A stretch of 64,000 nucleotides of DNA from the NCBI GenBank assembly GCA_028554795.2, contig JAPYKE020000550.1:1-64000 (forward strand), read 5' to 3'. The position numbers were made by a program, and so were the translations under genes. The notes beneath the pieces are model-generated. The model was not told where the DNA came from and did no database searches. It saw only the letters and a program-made list of their open reading frames with translations. Source of the DNA: Sinohyriopsis cumingii. Its lineage: Eukaryota; Mollusca; Bivalvia; Unionida; Unionidae. Of the stretch, positions 57,340-64,000 are shown in pieces. Numbering within the stretch: the first letter of the stretch is position 1; each line of letters opens with the position of its first letter.

Positions 57340-58580
57340 CAATATATCGATTGCTTATAAACATTAAAGCTAGTGGAACTTCTATATTGACAGCAGAGTT
57401 CTTGATTTTCGTGCATACAAAAGAAATGAAGTTGTTATGAGTTTTTAATATGCATGTGGTATTATAAATAACAACTGAAAAGAAGATTGTCTATACTATA
57501 TATAGGAACACATACTTTGACTATTTGGACTCTTTAATATCAATTTCTAAATTTAAGCAAATGAGAGGAGTACTCCTTACTCATTGCAATGGTGCGACCG
57601 TTTCGTCATGATTTTAAAATTTTCTTTTCATTAGGTTCCGATGGAAGAGTGAACAAAGCCTGCAGTTCTGTTAAGAGCTTTGAGGTGCGTCATGCGTAAG
57701 ATTATTTTTATTTTTTTTTTAAATCCCTGCTGCTCCTAACGAGATAAAATTCAGGATAAATGATATATCTGCCAGTAGCATTTCCATGTCGTTTCAGCAA
57801 AGGAAAGACAGGACAACAAAAACAGGCCAAGATACATGTTTTAATTGTCAAGATAAGTGAGATTGGTCTTCCTAGTTTACTAAGAAAAACGAAAACCACA
57901 ACGTTTGGTTGTCATCCTCATTTTTCGGTACTGGTTCTTCCCACTTTCTCTTCTCTTCTTGTTCTCGTTTATTTCTTCATCTTCTTGCCGGTTTTCAACC
58001 ACAAAAGCTTGATCTGCTACTACATTCTGCCGTTGTTAAACATTTGTCCAAGTCTTCCTTCTCTCTCCTTCTAAAATCCTCTACCCAAAGTAACAAGGGA
58101 GAATGCCGTGAAGTTACTGATGGAAGGTAAAATTTCTTGCAAAGACGAAATATAATCAACTAAATTAGAATCATCCTCTGGTGGAAGTATGACAGCATGT
58201 GCGTCACGTTCGTAACCGTCATACCATCACTCCTTGTCTATACCGCAGGAGCGCCCAGACATATAGTCTTCCTTATGTCAGTTATGTTAGCTATACTCAA
58301 ACCATATCGCATCGATTCACTGCGCAAGAATGCTAGCGCACCAATATATCTCATGGAGTCTACTTTGATTAATGATCTATCATCAGAATATATGTGATGT
58401 CCCTTGTGAACATCATCGAAGTACCTGAAACGTCAAGACTGTCCAGTCGAGGTTTAATTTATGTGCCCCTTATGATTAATGTCCCTTTGGACAGAACATA
58501 TATGCTTGTATCCTGATCATGTAGTTTTATAGTCCTGATTCTTTTCCACACAAGTTTCATAAGAATAACAGTGGTAATTG
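57340..58580. repeat. Right arm of the large, diverged inverted repeat
   Basis: Complement of 51290-53445 with about 0.9 kb missing in total. The two arms enclose the LINE copy 2 and the foldback-like copy 2 (53.45-57.34 kb). Confidence 0.75.
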
Positions 58581-58584
58581 CGCT

Positions 58585-59695
58585 GTTCAGCTGTAGATAC
58601 ATGGGTTAGGACTAGTGTCTCATCTCGAAAATATCTTGACGACGAATACCCTGAAAGATATATCAACGGGGCAAGCTTGTTTTTGGTGATTTCTCCGCAT
58701 GAAGTTGAATTAATTATTGCTGAAACCGGTCACAAACTTTCTTTCCGAAAACCTTATTACATTATTGGGATACAACGCGGCGCATAAGTCGAAGTCAGAT
58801 GCCTTTTGGATTTTCTTACACATTTCTTAGCACTGAGCTCGTCAGATTTCAAACGCATTCTGACATTTATTGTTTTATTCGCACTACTCGACGTGTTCAT
58901 GGAGCCAGTCTTAAGGATATTCACCAGGAATCGGTGGTGGTTGACCTTGATACCCACATATAATCACACAGACCAGTCTGGTGCACGGTCATATAAAAAA
59001 CATTTCCAAAGTCGCCGCTAGCACAGTACAGATTTCGTCCTATAATATCATACGAGTAATATACTTATTTCCCATGTGCGCTGGATCCTAGTCAGAATCG
59101 CCCCCACCCCCACTATTATGATACAAAAGTTTATGACGTGCGACAGGGTCATGTACCCATGGTGCCGTTAATAGTTGGGCTAAATTATCTGTGCAAAATA
59201 TTATTCCGATGCAAGACACTTAGCAGTTATTTGTGTACATGTTATAGTTTTTGCTTACTTTTCCAGTGGTTGTATGGAAAAAATCATATAGTATTGTTGA
59301 GTTTCCCCATGACTGTTCAATCAATAGTAAAACAGGAAGTTTACGGTGTATTAAAAGTAATAGGAGACGATATAGCGTCAAACGGTTTGCATAAGGAAAA
59401 TGGCGGAAACATTTATAGTGTCAAGGGGACTTTAACATCGTGAGCTATTATAGGGTCAATTGGAATTTGACGTCACGGTACTGGACACTGAGGGAAAACG
59501 AAAACAATGTTGCAAGTGGTTGACCTCAGTCGGGTGGCTACTAAGTAACAGTGTTGCAAGTGGCGGACCTGAATACGCGCTACTGTATGTAGGTGGGTGA
59601 AATGAATTTTAAAAACGGTTTTTATAGGGGCAAAGGGGTTTGATACCGACAAAGAAAACATATACATATACATTGGAGTACAGTTACACATACAC
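58585..59695. other. Unassigned stretch
   Basis: Moderately less AT-rich. Several open frames of 60-100 codons (for example 58578-58787, with SSRKYLDDEYPERYINGASL) have no recognised family. A short imperfect pair with CAATGTTGCAAGTGG / CAGTGTTGCAAGTGG lies at 59506 and 59551. Confidence 0.3.
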
Positions 59696-59699
59696 ACGC

Positions 59700-60345
59700 A
59701 CACATACTTCAAACGTCCTGTGTTAGCTTAGATTGTAAGAGAAAGTGATAAAATCTAAATATCTCTTACACCACAAAAATGCTATCCATTATATCAACTG
59801 TATCATTTAACACCCCTTTAAACTAACTATCCCAAACGTCTTGTCTGTCAGCTTAGAATGTAAGACAAGGAGATAAAATCTAACAAAGTAAACTATCCCT
59901 TACATTACAAAAATACTGTCCATCACACCTACTATACCATCCTTCTAGATCATACTCAAAATCAAAAAATGCCCTGTGTTAGATTAGAATGTAAGAGGAG
60001 ATGAAATCCCACAAAACATTCTCTCAAATAAATTATATACCATCACTTACCCCACACACTATCCAAAAAAAGAACGCCGTGTTAAAAGTCGCTGAAAGAA
60101 AACAAACATATACTATCCCTTAAACCTCAAAACTATTATTCATCACACCACCTATACCATAAAACATCCCATTACCATCCAGTACCATATATGCACAATA
60201 TCACAAGCGTCTTGTGTTAGTTTATACTGTAAGAGAAGTGATAAAATCTCACAAAATAGACTATCTCTTACATTACAAAAATAATATCCATCACATCATC
60301 TACATCATCCATCACACCACACACGAGCTGATCTGTTAGCTCAGA
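59700..60345 (+). repeat. Tandem repeat of about 125-130 bp, five diverged copies
   Basis: Copies start near 59716, 59839, 59970, 60077 and 60210 with GTCCTGTGTTAGCTTAGA or close forms, followed by TGTAAGAGAAGTGATAAAATCT and CTATCTCTTACATTACAAAAAT, then CTATCCATCACACCA. Each unit itself contains a short inverted pair (TGTAAGAGA and TCTCTTACA). Satellite-like, with no coding. Confidence 0.75.
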
Positions 60346-60640
60346 TACATGCTAGCTTACACCTACACCTTGAAATGTAAAGAGTTCAAGTAGTGTGTAA
60401 AACTTAGTCAAATTAATGTTTGTAATAAAGATGAAAAAACGACACTTTTCCAAGGAGAAAGCAGATAACAAGCGATAATGGTGATCCGTGTCACACAATA
60501 CTTTTGAAGATGTGTTCGTAAACGTTTGTGCTGGCGATCATGAAGATGATACGATTGTCTTATATCTAACACCATTTTCATTCACTGCAGAGTGAGATCG
60601 AGAGATTTACTGAGAAAACAACGGTGGTACATCTGATAGG

Positions 60641-60826
60641 ATGACGAAACAAACAAGACCAGCCAAAAGAGAAATTCGTTTCGTACCTCATGAAGATTAT
60701 CTTTGCGATATAGTAGCACCAAACGTTACTTCCAGAAAAGTTGAGAACGATAACATACACTTATTTTTGAAATTAAATCGTTTAAGTCAATGGTTCCTAT
60801 GTGTTTGTATGTCATGTTCATATTAA
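60641..60826 (+). CDS. Possible exon of unknown gene
   Basis: The frame reads MTKQTRPAKREIRFVPHEDY then LCDIVAPNVTSRKVENDNIH and LFLKL before turning AT-rich. The first 43 codons have balanced, gene-like composition. No family or clear splice sites. A chance frame is possible. Confidence 0.25.
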   Translation: MTKQTRPAKREIRFVPHEDYLCDIVAPNVTSRKVENDNIHLFLKLNRLSQWFLCVCMSCSY

Positions 60827-60864
60827 ATTTTGGTACAAACAATATGTTTGAAAACGAAAGAAAA

Positions 60865-60888
60865 CACACACACACACACACACACACT
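60865..60888. repeat. (CA)n microsatellite
   Basis: About 12 CA units. Confidence 0.9.
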
Positions 60889-60959
60889 CATAAGTGTTAC
60901 TGCGTCGATTGACAGTATAGCGGATGGTACTCTCGCTTGGAGACTAGTGCAATGAGAGC

Positions 60960-62240
60960 TGGATGGACAGACTGAACATTACAGAAAGAATCAAAGAAAC
61001 GTAAAAACAGAAACGTAGAATACTACCTTGGGTTATCTTACTTTTTGCGGTATTATAGGACAAAGATATTTAAGACAACCGTACATTCTATGTGAGAAAT
61101 GTTGATTGTTTACATTCATGCATCAATTGCATGAAAAGAAAGTGTCATATGTATTGTCGACCGACTGCAAATACTATTTGGTGTATATTCCAAATTTAAG
61201 AGATGTCATGTTTGGCAGTACACGCTACAAAAGTGTTGCAAAATAGTTTCCACAAATGTACGGACAGCACCAAAACACGCATCGTTCTATCGACATACTA
61301 AACTGAGAGAAAATAGGTCGAACATTATTACATTATTTTCCTGACCGCATGTTTTGCTTTTAGAATCAGAAATTACAATTGTCAGTCATAAGTGCACTGA
61401 CTCTTGCGTTATTCTTAAGAAAAAGCCGTGATTCCTTTCTGAAAAACGGTGGATCTAATGTTAGAATATTTCCGTGACACATTGTCGTGCCAAAATAGGG
61501 TAAGGCGCACATGCACAAGCACAATTAAAAATTAATATTTAACTGCGGAATAAAATAAAATCATTTCGTTTTTTAAAACGAGTTAGAGAACGTTATTCAT
61601 ACTTCTAAAGCTATTACAACTCTTACTTTCATATGGTAAATATTTCCTTGCAAAATTTCAAAAACACACATCTCATTGAAATAATCAATCCTATAGGAAG
61701 AAAACCCACTGTTGCAAAATATCTCAAGAGTGAACTGAAGACGAATGTAATTAGAAAGTGCTCACATAATAGTACATTCAAACATACAGTGATGTATTTC
61801 TCATGGTGCGATTGCTTGTGTCACAGTGTTAGTTTCATTGTTTGGTATTTATGTCGTTTATTCTTTTGCTGCAAAAGAAAATATCCATAACAACGTGATT
61901 AAGTTTACTTACATTAATCAGAATGTAGATTGAGAACTATGATAAGTTAGACTGAGTTGGTTTATGTGAATATATATTTTGATGCATAATTATGTAATTC
62001 TTAGGACACATGTAACAGGATTGATTACTTATTGCGATGGGTAGATTAATGTGTCCGAACATATCAACATTTAGATGATGTGTGCATGTTACAACAAGTT
62101 CACTGAATAATATAATTCGTATGCAGATAGAAAAGAAAGTATAAATAAGTGCAATTAATGTGTGCTTGGGGCCTGTTAAAGTTGTGACCATTAGTCTCAT
62201 GGAAGGTCCATGAAAAAGGTGGTAAGGAGAAGAGATTGTA
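60960..62240. other. AT-rich stretch, no gene seen
   Basis: Short frames only. No RNA or transposon feature was recognised. Confidence 0.4.
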
Positions 62241-62249
62241 CGTAACTTA

Positions 62250-62785
62250 TATACTTCTTTAGGAAGCTCCAAGGGTGCTCGTGAGAGATGGCGCTAAGGG
62301 ATTCCCAGGGTGGCTGTAGTGACGACACCGAAAAAAGATAAGGAAGGATTAGGGAGGAAGACAGATGTAGGAGGGCGAAAGAAGCCGGGTAAACTCTCAG
62401 GGTGCGCAGAAGAGGCACACAATACAGACGAATTAAGAGGAAGGAATGAGGAAGAAAGACAAATCAATAGCAGATGAGTACCAGAGCCAACGTACTGAAC
62501 ACAGACTCTCTCATAATATTAAGCAAACTTTCATGTGATGAGTTAAATGTAAAGTGGCATTTGTTTAACCTGGCCATTATTGCGTCTAATTAGTATTAAA
62601 AGGAAGATTTACGTTCGAATTGTTATTGAAACTTGAAATTGAAGATGTATGTCTAGACAATTATTTGAATTCATGTTTTATATTTTACAAAATTGTTAGC
62701 TATTCAACCTTGAGTTGTTCTATGTATCTAGAATGTCAGCATTACTGACTGGGGGCTCAGGAGTCGTTCAATTTTACTTCATGCC
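62250..62785 (+). mobile_element. LTR end with proline-type primer-binding site, fragment
   Basis: It ends GTCAGCATTACTGACTGGGGGCT (62732 on). The TGGGGGCTC part equals the start of a proline-tRNA primer-binding site. The end and the purine-rich tract before it (GATAAGGAAGGATTAGGGAG near 62337, then AGATGAGTA at 62473) resemble the fragment at 23470-25080. No coding region follows, so it is a solo or truncated LTR with a piece of leader. Confidence 0.4.
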
Positions 62786-62789
62786 TTTT

Positions 62790-64000
62790 GCAGTTTTATT
62801 TATAATACCGTAGCCAGGTTTCGACATGCATATATTGAAAGTGCCGCGATTTGTTCTAAATATTGATGACAATATTGTCGCCAGATATCTATGCAATGAA
62901 TACACAGTTAAAATTAACCTTACATTCGACTTGTGAACATTGTGTACATCGAAATATTTGAACAATCGTTTGTCATGAAATAAATGCAAATAATAGGTTT
63001 TGCATGTTGTGTGCAAGGCTTGTGTTACTTTGTCTCATTTTAAAAGGGATCGTACACTTCATTGTTGTTTACTTACGATTACCGATGAGAAGTATATAAG
63101 AGCAGGACCAACTGGGAACTTGTGGTTATCAAAAGCTTATTACCACCACAAGCCAAGAGGGGTTGATTATTAATATCAAATTATTAGATACAACATGATT
63201 AAAAAATATAGTTAAACCTGCCATTGCTAGACAAGCCTTGGTTTTAAAAAATGGAAACTAATGGAATTCAGGAAGGTTGTCCCAGTTTAAATAGTAGGAA
63301 CTTTGCACATCAAGCATATACCTTGCCGTTCTATGGTCTGAACAAATATAGCCCACCCTTAACATGTATGTTAATTCGTAACTCACCTTTATAGATCGAA
63401 TTCAAATCAGAGAGGTATTAGAGCCTGACGTCTTTGCCCCATACGTAAGAGCCAGCTCATAAGGCGAATTCTTAATAAATAAATGCTTGTAGATAAACCA
63501 GTTAAGAACGATTTTGTTTATCTGCAATTATCTAATTGTGATTTATGTTAATTTGTTTTATACGTGATCAACAGAACATGGATTGATTATTTGTTTAAAT
63601 TAAATATCAGTGTTTTATTGATCAGATATGTGTACTCCCTTTAGATGCCTTGCATATGGAGACTGACAAAGCTCTATTCTAAATGTCATAATTACTCAAT
63701 GACATACCATGAAGTTTTTCATTTTGTTTGGAGATTAAAAAACTTCGCGTTTGATTAGGAATGGCGTTATTCAGCTATGGCACAAGAAATCGAGACAAAA
63801 CAATAGACAAAGCTCCACGCCTCTTCAATCCAGGTTCTTCAACTGTTAAATGTGACCAATATGAACTATTAATTGTTTAAACATTTAGATTATCTTTCAT
63901 TCTAAAGGACTTCTAGCAAAGTTATAAAGTTATAAAATTTTTCATTCCTCACATTTTCATGTGTCGAGCACTATCTCCATGTGGAACAATTGTACTTATT
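62790..64000. other. AT-rich stretch, no gene seen
   Basis: GTATATAAGAGC at 63092 looks like a TATA box and could be a promoter of an LTR or a gene. No convincing start or exon follows within the window. Confidence 0.35.

Overview
The window looks like nuclear DNA of a marine invertebrate, most likely a mollusc. It is AT-rich and full of microsatellites, split or degenerate genes and old transposons. It carries a tRNA-headed SINE of a style common in mollusc genomes, an I-superfamily (Nimb-like) LINE, a CR1-like ORF1 relic and Ty3/gypsy LTR elements. No intact conventional host gene can be read. There are a few exon-like segments near the left end, one of them a damaged C2H2 zinc-finger exon inside diverged tandem units of about 0.9 kb.

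Layout. 1-10.2 kb: AT-rich host DNA with exon-like pieces at 3.8, 4.65 and 6.4 kb and a CR1-like ORF1 relic (PHD finger plus esterase) on the minus strand at 6.8-7.8 kb. 10.3-10.65 kb: LINE endonuclease and RT scraps. 10.7-16.3 kb: a decayed LTR retrotransposon whose integrase lies before its reverse transcriptase, the order of Gmr1-like elements. 17.0-31.4 kb (block A): a dense, fossil virus-like gene cluster with an F54H12.2-like (Polinton/adintovirus-type) capsid protein, fibre-like proteins and many small proteins with membrane segments, interrupted by an LTR-type insertion at about 23.5-25.1 kb. 31.4-38.6 kb (block B): a second virus-like cluster with an A32/FtsK-like packaging ATPase, a different capsid-like protein, another fibre-like protein and an adintovirus-like small basic virion protein. 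38.6-44.4 kb: AT-rich DNA with the SINE. 44.4-58.6 kb: nested inverted repeats with two oppositely oriented copies of one LINE and two copies of a foldback-like element that has a tRNA-like sequence at each side of its core. 58.6-64 kb: mostly unassigned DNA, a tandem array of about 125-130 bp units, and an LTR end with a proline-tRNA-type primer-binding site.

The most interesting signal is in block A. Six inverted repeats of about 54 nt, sharing the arm GGAGATAGGTCAGAAA, sit just past the 3' ends of coding blocks on both strands. They look like a family of hairpin transcript-end signals. They are absent from block B, which argues that the two blocks come from different viruses or elements. 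Block A also has a 70-bp tandem repeat between gene groups. I found no DNA polymerase, retroviral-type integrase, protease or terminal inverted repeats for either block, so both are probably partial. Nearly all virus-derived genes carry stops or frameshifts, so they are annotated as pseudogenes and no restored sequence is given.
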